Assembly: GCF_003063435.1 (NCBI RefSeq)
Contig: NZ_NESL01000003.1
Location: 1-64,000 of the forward strand
Direction: 5' to 3'
Length of the DNA: 64,000 bases
Source of the DNA: Limnohabitans sp. 2KL-1
GTDB taxonomy: Bacteria; Pseudomonadota; Gammaproteobacteria; Burkholderiales; Burkholderiaceae_C
This document shows positions 25,452-37,700 of the stretch, one piece after another. The translations under genes were made by a program, and so were the position numbers. Position 1 is the stretch's first letter. Every line of letters begins with the position of its first letter. The notes under the pieces were generated by a model. That model had not been told where the DNA came from, did no database searches, and saw only the letters and a list, made by a program, of their open reading frames with translations.

Positions 25452-25703
25452 ATGAATCAGACCCGAAACGCTGTTTTGAACTTCGTGGCGACTGAGCCGG
25501 CAGGCATTGGCGCGCCGCGTTCCAAATGGGCCCCCATCGGGCTTCAGGCCGAGGCACTCAGTCATTGTTCGCATCGATCCCGGCGACCCTCATTCATCCC
25601 CTCCATTCGAGCCGCAGACGTCGCCATGCCGATGCCTGCGGCCATTGCGTTTGATGGGCCACTGCCATCTGACGCATGCCAGGCCAAGCCCGCAAGGCGC
25701 TGA
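25452..25703 (+). CDS. Possible 83-residue leader ORF upstream of the first adhesin
   Basis: ATG at 25452 is preceded by a strong Shine-Dalgarno (AGGGAGG, six to seven bases upstream) right after the AT-rich block. The product (MNQTRNAVLNFVATEPAG...) has no recognised motif, signal peptide or membrane segment and ends 80 bases before the adhesin start. It may be a regulatory leader peptide, a small protein or chance. Its Arg/Ser/Pro-rich second half argues for caution. Confidence 0.3.
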   Translation: MNQTRNAVLNFVATEPAGIGAPRSKWAPIGLQAEALSHCSHRSRRPSFIPSIRAADVAMPMPAAIAFDGPLPSDACQAKPARR

Positions 25704-25783
25704 AAAGCCCTGCTGCATCTCAAATCCAGAATTTTCGTCCTGACGAAACCCTCATTCCCCGACCCCAACGATCCGGAAACACC

Positions 25784-28700
25784 ATGTCAAAAAAATACAA
25801 AATCGTCGTCAACTCTGGCAAATCAGAAAACAACCAAACGTTGGATGCAGCACAGGGGCAGGGGGATCGGGGTCAACCGTTGCGCATCAAGGCGCAGCCC
25901 GGCACCAAGTACCAGTTGCAAGAAATCGGCAAGGACAAAAACACGGCGCCTGAGTACGTCAAGGTCAAGCGTGTAGGCAAAAATTTGCACATCGTGTTCG
26001 AGGGGGGTAACCAGTCCGATGTGATCATTGAGGATTACTACGATGTCATGCCCGAGGGCTACAACGGCTTGGTGGGTGAAACACACACGGGCAATTTTTA
26101 CGAATACATCCCTGAAGATCCGGACCCGAAAGGCCTGATCCCCCAATTGGCCGATGGTGGCCAGTACGTGAGTGTGGCCCTCGGCGGTGCAGAAGTGGTG
26201 GGCTCCGGTGCTGCGGTGGCCGTGTTGGCCTTTAACCCGTTGCTGGCCGCTTTGGGCTTGGCCGGTGCGGGTGCCGCAGCTGTCGCCGCTCAGGCAGGCA
26301 CTGCCGGGGCCACCAGCTTGGTCATCGAACCGGTGACGGCTGACAACACCCTCACCGCGCAAGAGGCCCAAAGCCCGAACACCGTCGTGAGCGGCAGGGT
26401 GTCGGGTGTTTTCGCGGCGGGTGACCAAGTGACCTTGGTGATCAACGGCAAAAACTTCACGGGTCTTGTCAACGCAGCGGGTGAATTCAGCATCCCTGTT
26501 CCTACCGCCGATCTGCTGGCTGACAGCGACAAACAAATTGCCGGCAGTGTTCAGACCGGCACCACCGGTGCCGTCAATGCCAGTGCTGTTCAGAACTATG
26601 TCGTGGACCTGCTCGCTCCCACCATCGGGAGCGTGACCGACAACGTGGGCAACCCAAACGATGCGGTGGTCAATCTCACCTCAAACGGATTTTCCAACGA
26701 CCCCACACCCACTCTGAGCGGTCTGACCAATCCGGGGGCCGTGGTCACCATTCGCGATGGCAACACCGTCTTGGGCACCGTCGCTGCTGGACCGAATGGG
26801 GCGTGGTCCTACACGCCCACCACACCCTTGGGCGAAGGCGCGCACAATTTGACGGCTGCGACCACGGTTGATGGTGTCACCAACACCAGCCCCCCCTTCG
26901 TTGTCAATGTGGACACGAAGCCCCCGGTGGCCACGGTCACCGTTGACAACCTCTCGCCCGACAACCTGATTTCAGGGGAAGAAGTGGCCTTGGACAGCCT
27001 GCCTGTCACCGGCAAAGTCAGTGGTGAATTCCGTCCAGGTGACGTGGTCACGGTCACCGTCAACGGCAAGCCCTTCACGGGCGCGGTGGACGCACAAGGC
27101 ATTTTCAGCGTGAAAGTGCCAATGGCCGACCTCAAGGCCGACCCTGACACCCAGTTCGAAGTGAGCGCAGCCGTCACCGACGCCGCTGGCAACACCGTGA
27201 ACGTTCCGGGTAAATTGGACTACAACGTTCAGGGCACCGTGCCCAACAGCGGTGTCTCGATCAGCCTCAACCCGGTTCTGGGCGACAACATCATCACGCC
27301 GACCGAAGGCGCGCAGGCCACAGCCAACTTGACCGGTAAAGTCACTGGGGCCTTCACGGCTGGCGACACCGTCACCCTCACGCTGAACAACAAGGCCTTG
27401 ACCACATCCGTCAACGCACAGGGCGAATACACCTTCAGCGCGGTCAGCATGGCCGATCTCAAGGCAGATACCGACACACAAGCCGATGTCAGCGTGGCCG
27501 CCAAAAACCCGCAAGGCGGGTTGATCAGCATCGCCAGCAACAGCCAAAACTACATGGTGGAGACCACCGCCAACACCGGCACGGCCATCACCATCGCCGT
27601 GGTCACTGCGGACAACATTGTCAACATCGCTGAATCACAAAACACGAGCACACCCATCACGGGCAAAGTCAGTGGCGTGTTCGCCACGGGTGACAAAGTC
27701 ACCCTGCAAATCAACGACAAGAGCTTCACCGGCGTGGTGGACAGCGGCGGCAACTACAGCATCAATGTGCCCACCACCGACCTGCTGGCCGACGCGGATA
27801 CCCAAATCACGGCTACGGTGGTCAATGCCGGTGGCCTGGGCTTTTCGGCAACGCAAAAGTATGGCGTGGACATCACACCGCCCCTGGCCGCTGTCACGGT
27901 CAACAACATCACCCCCGACAACCTGATTTCGGCGGAAGAAGCCGGTCAGGCCACACTGCCCGTCACGGGCAAAGTGATCGGTGAATTCCGTCCCGGCGAT
28001 GTGGTGACCGTCAGCGTTCATGGCAAGCCCTTCACGGGCACAGTCGACTCGCAAGGCAACTTCAGCGTCAATGTGCCCACAGCCGATCTGTTGGCCGACC
28101 CGGACACCCTGCTTGACGTCACGGTGGCCGTGACCGACACCGTGGGCAACACCACCTCAGTGACAGCGCCAAAGGACTATGGCAGCACAGCCGTGCCACC
28201 CTCCAATGAGGTGGCCATCAGCCTGAATCCGGTGACCGGCGACAACATCATTTCACCCTCAGAAGGCCAGGCTGACGCGATTGCCCTGAATGGCAAAGTC
28301 ACCGGTGCATTCACCGTGGGTGACGTCGTCACCCTCAGCTTGAATGGCAAGACGCAGACCACCCAGGTCAATGCCCAAGGTGAGTACAGCTTCATCGTCA
28401 ACATGGTCGATCTCAAGGCCGACCCGGACACCCAAGTCGAAGTCAGCATCTTGGCCAAAAAATCCGGTACCGGTCAGACCAGTACAGCGGCAAGCAGCCA
28501 GGATTACGCGGTTGAAACCACCCCCGGCACCGCCACTGCCTTGGTGGTCAATCCCGTCACGTCGGATAACATCCTGAGCAAAACCGAGGCCCAAAGCCCC
28601 AACACCGTCGTTACCGGCAAAGTCACAGGCGTGTTCGCAGCCGGCGACAAAGTCACCCTGCAAGTCAACGACAAAACCTTCACTGGCTCGGTGGATGCCC

Positions 28701-31700
28701 AAGGCAGCTTCAGCGTCAACGTGCCCACCACCGACTTGGTGGCCGACGGCGACACCCAGATCAACGCCAGCGTAGCGGCCACCACCCCTGCAGGCACCGT
28801 CACGGCCACTGCCGTGCAGAACTACGGTGTGGACATCACGCCACCTGTGGCCAGCGTCACGGTGGACAACATCACCCCGGACAACCTGATTACGGCGCAA
28901 GAAGCCGGTCAGGCCACATTGCCCGTCAGCGGCAAAGTCACGGGCGAATTCCGCCCTGGCGATGTGGCCACGGTCAGCGTCAATGACAAAACCTTCACGG
29001 CTGCGGTGGACGCCCAGGGCAACTTCAGCGTGAACGTGCCCATGGTGGACCTGCTGGCCGACCCGGACACCCAAGTTGAAGTGAGCGTGGCCGTCACCGA
29101 CGGTGCAGGCAACACCACCAACACACCTGCTGTCAAAGACTACAACGCCAGCGTCAACCCGGGCACCACAGCGGCCATCACCCTGAACCCGGTGACAGGC
29201 GACAACATCATCAGCCCCACCGAAGGCAGCCAGACGTCTGTCAACCTGACCGGCAAAGTCACAGGACCGTTCACGGCAGGCGATGCTGTCACGGTCAACC
29301 TGAACAACAAGACTGTGGCGGGCACCGTGAACGCCGCAGGCGAATTCACCGTCAGCGTGACCATGGCCGACCTCAAGGCCGATGCGGATAAGACTGTCCA
29401 GGTCAGCGTGCTGGCCAAAGACCCGATCACCGGGCAACTTCAGTCGACCCAAAACAGCCAAACCTACGCGGTGGAGAGCCTGCCCACCACCGGCACCGCG
29501 CTGGTGGTCAACCCTGTCACGGCAGACAACTTGCTGAACAAAACCGAGGCGCAAAGCCCCAACACCGCCGTCACCGGCAAGGTCACAGGCGTGTTCGCAG
29601 CCGGCGACAAAGTCACCCTGCAAGTCAACGACAAAACCTTCACCGGCTCGGTGGATGCCCAAGGCAGCTTCAGCGTCAACGTGCCCACCACCGACTTGCT
29701 GGCCGACGGCGACACCCAGATCAACGCCAGCGTAGCGGCCACCACCCCTGCAGGCACCGTCACGGCCACTGCCGTGCAGAACTACGGTGTGGACATCACG
29801 CCACCTGTGGCCAGCGTCACGGTGAACAACATCACCCCGGACAACCTGATTTCGGCGCAAGAAGCCGGTCAGACCACGATGCCCGTCAGCGGCAAAGTCT
29901 CAGGCGAATTCCGCCCTGGCGATGTGGTCACCGTCAAAATCCATGGACAGACATTCACCGCACCTGTGGATTCGCAAGGGAATTTCAGCGTTAACGTGCC
30001 CACCACCGATCTGTTGGCCGACCCGGACACCCAGCTTGAAGTGAGCGTGGCCGTCACCGACGGTGCAGGCAACACCGCCGAAGCACTTGCCGTGAAGGAC
30101 TACGCAGCCGCCAGCGTCAACCCGGGCACCACAGCGGCCGTCACACTCAACCCAGTGACGGGCGACAACATCATCAGCCCCACCGAAGGCAACCAGACCA
30201 CCGTCAGTTTGACGGGCAAAGTCACCGGCCCCTACACCGCAGGCGATGTGGCCACGATCAATTTGCACAACAGCACGGTCACAGCGGCCGTCAATGCGGC
30301 GGGCGAATTCACGGTGAACGTGAACATGGCCGACCTCAAGGCCGATGCGGACAAAACATTGCAAGTGAGCGTGGTGGCCAAAGACCCGATCACAGGCCAG
30401 ACCCAAGTCGCCAACAACAGCCAGACCTACACCGTCGAGACAGCCCCTCAGACCGGCACAGCTTTGGTGGTCAATCCCCTGACGGCCGACAACATCCTGA
30501 GCAAAACCGAGGCCCAAAGCCCCAACACGGCCGTCACCGGCAAAGTCACAGGCGTGTTCGCAGCCGGTGACAAAGTCACCCTGCAAGTCAACGACAAAAC
30601 CTTCACCGGCTCGGTGGATGCCCAAGGCAGCTTCAGCGTCAAAGTGCCCACCACCGACTTGGTGGCCGACGGCGACACCCAGATCAACGCCAGCGTAGCG
30701 GCCACCACCCCCGCAGGCACCGTCACGGCCAATGCCGTGCAGAACTACGGTGTGGACATCACGCCACCAGTGGCCAGCGTCGCGGTGGACAACATCACCT
30801 CGGACAACCTGATTACGGCGCAAGAAGCCGGTCAGGCCACGCTGCCCGTCAGCGGCAAAGTCACGGGCGAATTCCGCCCTGGCGATGTGGCCACGGTCAG
30901 TGTCAACGGCAAAACCTTCACCGCTGCTGTGGACGCCCAAGGCAACTTCAGCGTGAACGTGCCCATGGTGGACCTGCTGGCCGACCCGGACACCCAAGTC
31001 GAAGTGAGCGTGGCCGTCACCGACGGTGCAGGCAACACCACCAACACACCCGCTGTCAAAGACTACAACGCCAGCGTCAACCCGGGCACCACAGCGGCCA
31101 TCACCCTCAACCCGGTGACAGGCGACAACATCATCAGCCCCAGCGAAGGCAGCCAGACGTCTGTCAACCTGACCGGCAAAGTCACAGGACCGTTCACGGC
31201 AGGCGATGCTGTCACGGTCAACCTGAACAACAAGACTGTGGCGGGCACCGTGAACGCCGCAGGCGAATTCACCGTCAGCGTGACCATGGCCGACCTCAAG
31301 GCCGATGCGGACAAAACAGTGCAAGTGAGCGTGCTGGCCAAAGACCCGATCACCGGGCAACTTCAGTCGACCCAAAACAGCCAAACCTACGCGGTGGAGA
31401 GCCTGCCCACCACCGGCACAGCGCTGGTGGTCAACCCCGTCACGGCAGACAACTTGCTGAACAAAACCGAGGCCCAAAGCCCCAACACCGCAGTCACCGG
31501 CAAAGTCACAGGCGTGTTCGCAGCCGGCGACAAAGTCACCCTGCAAGTCAACGACAAAACCTTCACCGGCTCAGTGGATGCCCAAGGCAACTTCAGCGTC
31601 AACGTGCCCACCACCGACTTGCTGGCCGACGGCGACACCCAGATCAACGCCAGCGTAGCGGCCACCACCCCTGCAGGCACCGTCACGGCCAATGCCGTGC

Positions 31701-34700
31701 AGAACTACGGTGTGGACATCACGCCACCTGTGGCCAGCGTCACGGTGAACAACATCACCCCGGACAACCTGATTTCGGCGCAAGAAGCCGGTCAGACCAC
31801 GATGCCCGTCAGCGGCAAAGTCTCAGGCGAATTCCGCCCTGGCGATGTGGCCACCGTCAGCGTCAATGACAAAACCTTCACCGCTGCGGTGGACGCCCAA
31901 GGCAGCTTCAGCGTGAATGTGCCTACAGCTGACCTGCTGGCCGACCCGGACACACAAGTTGAAGTGAGCGTGGCCGTCACCGACGGCGCAGGCAACAGCA
32001 GCAATGTCACAGACAGTGTGGACTACAACACCCAGGTCCAAGGCAACGCTCCTGTCAACACGGTACCTGGCCTGCAAACCACGCTCGAAGACATCAACAA
32101 AGTCATCACCGGTCTGCAAGTCAGCGATACGGACGCAGGCACCAGCACCATGACCGTGACCCTGTCGGTGACCAACGGAGCCATCACACTGTTGCCAAGC
32201 GACGGCGTGAGCATCGCGACCAACAACACGGGCAGTGTGCAATTGACCGGCACCCTCAGTGCCATCAATGCCTTGTTGGCCGCACAGAACGCCGTCACTT
32301 ACAAACCTGGGGCCAACTACAGCGGCACCGCCACGCTGACCATGACCAGCAGCGACGGCACACTCAGCGACAGCGATACCGTGACCGTGAACATTGCTGC
32401 GGTCAATGATGCGCCCACCGGAGCCAGCAACACGATCACTTTGCTGGAAGGCTCCAGCAAAACGTTCTCTGCGGCTGACTTCGGTTTTGCCGATGCTCTG
32501 GACACGCCTGCAAACTCGCTGAAAGCGGTGATCATCACGGCATTGCCTCTTGCCGGCACTCTGAAACTCAGTGGTCTGAATGTGGAAGCAGGCCAGAGCA
32601 TCTCGGCTGCGGATTTGGCCAATCTGGTGTTCACGCCAGCGCCCAACGCCAACGGCACGGGCTATGCGTCCATTGGCTTCAAGGTTCAGGACAACGGTGG
32701 CACGGCCAATGCAGGTTCGGACACCAGCACCAACGCCAACACCCTGACCTTCAACGTCACAGATGTCAATCCCGTCACTGTGGTGATCAATGAGCCCGTG
32801 GTGCAAAACGACAACGGAACACTGACCGTGAGCGGCACAGGCTTGAAGGGCGCACTCGTCCAGGTGACCAGTGTCAACGGTGCCTTGTTGGGGACAGCAA
32901 CCGTGCAGGACAACGGTACATGGTCATTGGTCAGTGCCGGCCCTGTGCCAGAAGGCACGTTGACAGCGAACGCCAGTCTCAACGGAGACACCGCCACAGA
33001 CACGGCCCCCTACGTGGACAACAAACCGCCTGCGGTGAACATCAACGAGCCCGTGACACAAAACCCCAACGGCACCTTGACCGTCAGCGGCACAAGTGAG
33101 CCTGGTGCGACGATCAAAGTGACAGGCTATGCGGGAGTGGAGGTGGGCACAACCATTGTGTTGCAAAACGGCACTTGGTCCGTGACCAGCAAGGTTCCAG
33201 TTAAACAAGGCGAATTGACAGCGGCCGCGACGGACATCAATTCGGAAGTGGCGACCGATACGGCCCCCTATGTGGACAACAAACCGCCTGTGGTGCAGAT
33301 CACTGAGCCCGTGTTCCAAAACACCAACGGTACGCTGCTTGTTGAAGGCACAAGCGAGCCTGGCGCGACGATCGTGGTCAAGGATGTCAATAACGCCATC
33401 ATTGGAACAACCACCGTGCTGGTCAATGGCACCTGGAAACTGACCAGTGCAGGCACAGTGCCGTTTGGCACGCTGACGGCCACGGCCACAGACATCAATG
33501 CCAACGTGGCTACAGATACCGCGCCTTACGCGGATGGCCTGGACATCTCCAATCTGGATGCCAAAGATACGGACGGTGATGGCAAGCCCACGGTCAGCGG
33601 TGTCATCAACAAACCCAACCAGGTTGTGACGATCACGGACCCAGAGGGCAAAACACACACCACGATGGCCGGACCCGATGGCAAGTTCAGCCTGGAACTG
33701 CCAGCAGCGCCGACCCCATTGGAGGGCCCCTACACCGCCACAGCGGTGAACGGCGCAGACTCGGCCACGGAAAGCGTCACGGAAACCGACCTGACCGCGC
33801 CCGTGGTCACGAACGTGGACGTGGTGGACACCGATGGCGATGGCAAGCCCACCGTCACCGGCCAGACCGACCCCAACCTGGTGGTGACCATCACCGACCC
33901 AGAGGGAAAAACACACACCGTGGCCGCAGGCCCGGACGGCAAGTTCAGTGTCGAGATTGATCCGGCACCAAGCCCACTGACAGGCAACTACACCGTGACC
34001 GCAGTGGACCCTGCAGGCAACACCAGCGCGCCGGTCACCGTCAACGAAACCGACCTGCTTGCGCCAGTGATCACCAACCTGGACGCCAAAGACACCGATG
34101 GCGATGGCAAACCCACCGTCAGCGGAAAAGTGGATGAACCGAACCTGGTCGTGACCATCACTGACCCAGAGGGCAAAACACATACCGTGCTCGCAGGCCC
34201 GAACGGCGAGTTCAGCATCGAACTTGATCCCGCACCAAACCCGGTGCTGGGCAACTACACCGCGACCACGGTGGATGCCGCTGGTAACGTCAGCGCTCCA
34301 GTCACGATCAATGAGACGGATCTGACAGCACCCGTGATCACCAACCTGGACGTCAAAGACACCGATGGCGACGGCAAGCCTACCGTGACGGGTCAGGTGA
34401 ACGAACCTAACCTGGTGGTGACCATCACCGACCCGGACGGCATCACGCACACCGTGACCGCAGGTCCGGACGGGAAGTTCAGCCTGGAACTTGATCCGGC
34501 ACCGCTCCAACTGCTGGGCACCTACACAGCAATCACTGTGGATGGCGCAAACGTACTGAGCTTGCCTGTGAGCGTCATGGAAACCGACCTGACCGCGCCC
34601 GTGGTCACGAACGTGGACGTGGTGGACACCGATGGCGATGGCAAGCCCACCGTCACCGGCCAGACCGACCCCAACCTGGTGGTGACCATCACCGACCCAG

Positions 34701-37700
34701 AGGGAAAAACACACACCGTGGCCGCAGGCCCGGACGGCAAGTTCAGTGTCGAGATTGATCCGGCACCAAGCCCACTGACAGGCAACTACACCGTGACCGC
34801 AGTGGACCCTGCAGGCAACACCAGCGCGCCGGTCACCGTCAACGAAACCGACCTGCTTGCGCCAGTGATCACCAACCTGGACGCCAAAGACACCGATGGC
34901 GATGGCAAACCCACCGTCAGTGGCGTGGTCGATACGCCCAACGTGAAGGTCACCATCACCGACCCAGAGGGCAAAACACACACCACGATGGCCGGACCTG
35001 ATGGCAAGTTCAGCCTGGAACTGCCAGCAGCACCGACCCAACTGCAGGGCACCTACACTGCCAAAGCGGTGGATGGCGCAGGCAACACTAGCGCGCCCGT
35101 GAGCGTCACGGAAACCGACCTGACTGCACCCGTGGTCACGAACGTCGTCGTGGGGGACCCTGATGGCGATGGCAAGCCATCTGTCAGTGGCAAAGTGGAC
35201 GAGCCCAATGCGGTCGTGACCATCACCGACCCTGCAGGCGGAACACACACCGTGACTGCAGGACCGGACGGCGTGTTCACAGTGGAAATCGATCCGGCAC
35301 CGAGCACGATCATCGGCACTTACGGCGTGACCGCCGTAGACCCCGCAGGCAACACCAGCGCGCCAGTCACCGGGCAATTGGGAAGTGCCATCCCTGTCAA
35401 CATCAACGAACCCCTGACCCAGAACCCGAGCGGCACCATCACCGTCACAGGCACAGGCGAGGAGGGCGCGACCATTGAAGTCAAGGACGTCAACAATGTG
35501 CTCATTGGCACCGTGACAGTCGTGAATGGCATATGGTCATTGGACAGTGCGGGCGAAGTGCCTGCCGGTCAATTGACGGCCACATCCACCAACCTCAACA
35601 ACCAGGTGACGAGCGACTCTGCGCCCTACAACAACACACCCCTGGCTGTTCTGGATGAGGCGCAAGGCACCGAAGACAGCACGTTGCTGTCGGGCAATGT
35701 GTCCACCAACGACACCCACAAGGATGGCACGGAAACCTACGAGCTGACCTCTTTGCCAACGGGCACACACGGTACTTTGGCCTTCAGCCCTGATGGCGGC
35801 TGGACTTACACCCGCACAGCAGACCTGAACCCCATCCAGACCGCGGCCCTTGAAACCTTCACGTACAAGGTCAAGGACTCGGCAGGCAAGGAAACCACGG
35901 CGCAATTGAAAATCTCGCTGACGCCTGTCAACGATGCACCGGTAGTCACAAGAGATTCGATTGATTACGTGTTGTACACCGAGAACGGTGCACCCGTTGC
36001 GGCGATGACCGCGCCCATTCGGGTGAGTGATGTGGATTCGGCCAACTTGCAAGGTGCTACGGTCAGGGTGGGGTCTTTTACAAACCCCAATCCATTCATG
36101 GTCGGCGATGTCTTGACTTTCACGCTGCCACCGGGCTCCAACATCAGTGGCAATTACAACAACACCACAGGTGTTTTGACTTTCACTGGCGTGGCCACCG
36201 TGGCGGAGTACCAAGATGCGTTGAACGCAGTCAAGTACCACCACACCAGAGACGATTACGCGACGGACACGACGCGCAAAGTCTTCTGGTCTGTCACGGA
36301 CGAAAGTGGGCAGACCAATGTGGGCAGCTCGCCCTACACCTGGATCGCAGTGAAAAAACTGAACGATTCACCCGTCTTGCCCGATGCCAATTTGGTATTG
36401 CCCAGCATCCAACCCCTGACGAGCCTGTTGTTGCCAACCGACGAGAACCGATATGCATTGGGTGTGTCGGCCAACACATTGGTCACGGGTGTGACCGATG
36501 CGGATGTTGTCAACGTGGTCAACGGCGTCGCCATCATTGGTGTCAACACGGCCATGGGCACTTTGTATTTGTCTGGTGACGGCGGCGTCACATGGACAAC
36601 GCCAGCCTTTGAAGTGAGCTCTGGCAACGCCATTTTGCTCAAAGGCCAAGCCAACAAGCGCATTTACTTCCAGCCCCATGTGGGCGTGGAAGGCACGATT
36701 GCCGATGCCTTGACCATTCGGGCCTGGGATACGACCAACAACGAACCCGAATCTGTGCTCGGCATGCAGGTACAGGGTTACAACATCACGGCAGTGGGCG
36801 GCTCCACGGCCTTTTCCAGCACGACCGACACCGTGTCCCTGACCGTGGCAACGTTGGCATCGTCACCCGCCTACAACGGCACGGCGGGGGACGACGTCAT
36901 CAACGGCAGCGTCGGCTCTGATGTCATTTTGGCCAAGGGTGGTATTGACCAGATCAATGCCGACGATGGCAACGACAAAATCGTTGTCAACGACTCCAAC
37001 GTGCAGTCATTGCCCGCCGTGAACGCGGCCAACTTCGACGGTGGGGCAGGCATCAACACCCTCAAGCTGACCGTAGCCAACACCTTGCTGGACCTGACCA
37101 ATGTGACCGTGCAAGGCAAGGTCAACCACTTCAGCGTGTTGGACATCACGGGCAACGGCAACAACACACTCAAGATCAACTTGCAAAACGTGCAAACCTT
37201 GTCAGGTGCGCAGGACAACTTGGCAACAGCGGACGCCGACGAGTCCAAGATGCTGGTGGTTCAGGCGGGCAGCGGTGACGCCGTGAGCCTGCAAAACACA
37301 CTGAACTGGGCGACATTGAGCGGACTGGGTGGCGATAGCTTGACCACGCTGTATGGCTCTGAATATGGCTTTATTGCCGACCACAAGTACACCCAATTCA
37401 GCCAGAGTGGTGCCACGTTGTTTGTGGACGAGCTGGCCCCGGTGGCCGACATCGTGGGCACCAGTGGCGACGACACCTTGACCGGCCTGGCCAATGACGA
37501 GGTGATCTTTGGCAACGGCGGCGTCGACCAGATCAATGCTGCGGCCGGCAACGATACGGTCATCTTGAATGGCAACAGCGTCGCCACCTTGGCCAATGCC
37601 AACACTGCCCAGGTGGACGGCGGCGCTGGTGTGAACGCGCTGCAAATTTCGGGTGTCAATGTCAACATGGACCTGACGAACACCACGGTGGCGGGCAAGG

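Noticed and set aside
32924-35377. 817-codon antisense frame across the adhesin repeats (and similar long minus-strand frames at 28259-29860, 29900-31546 and 46603-48387)
   Set aside because: Long antisense frames arise from GC-rich, repetitive coding DNA; they mirror the plus-strand repeats and lack starts, motifs and independent codon bias.
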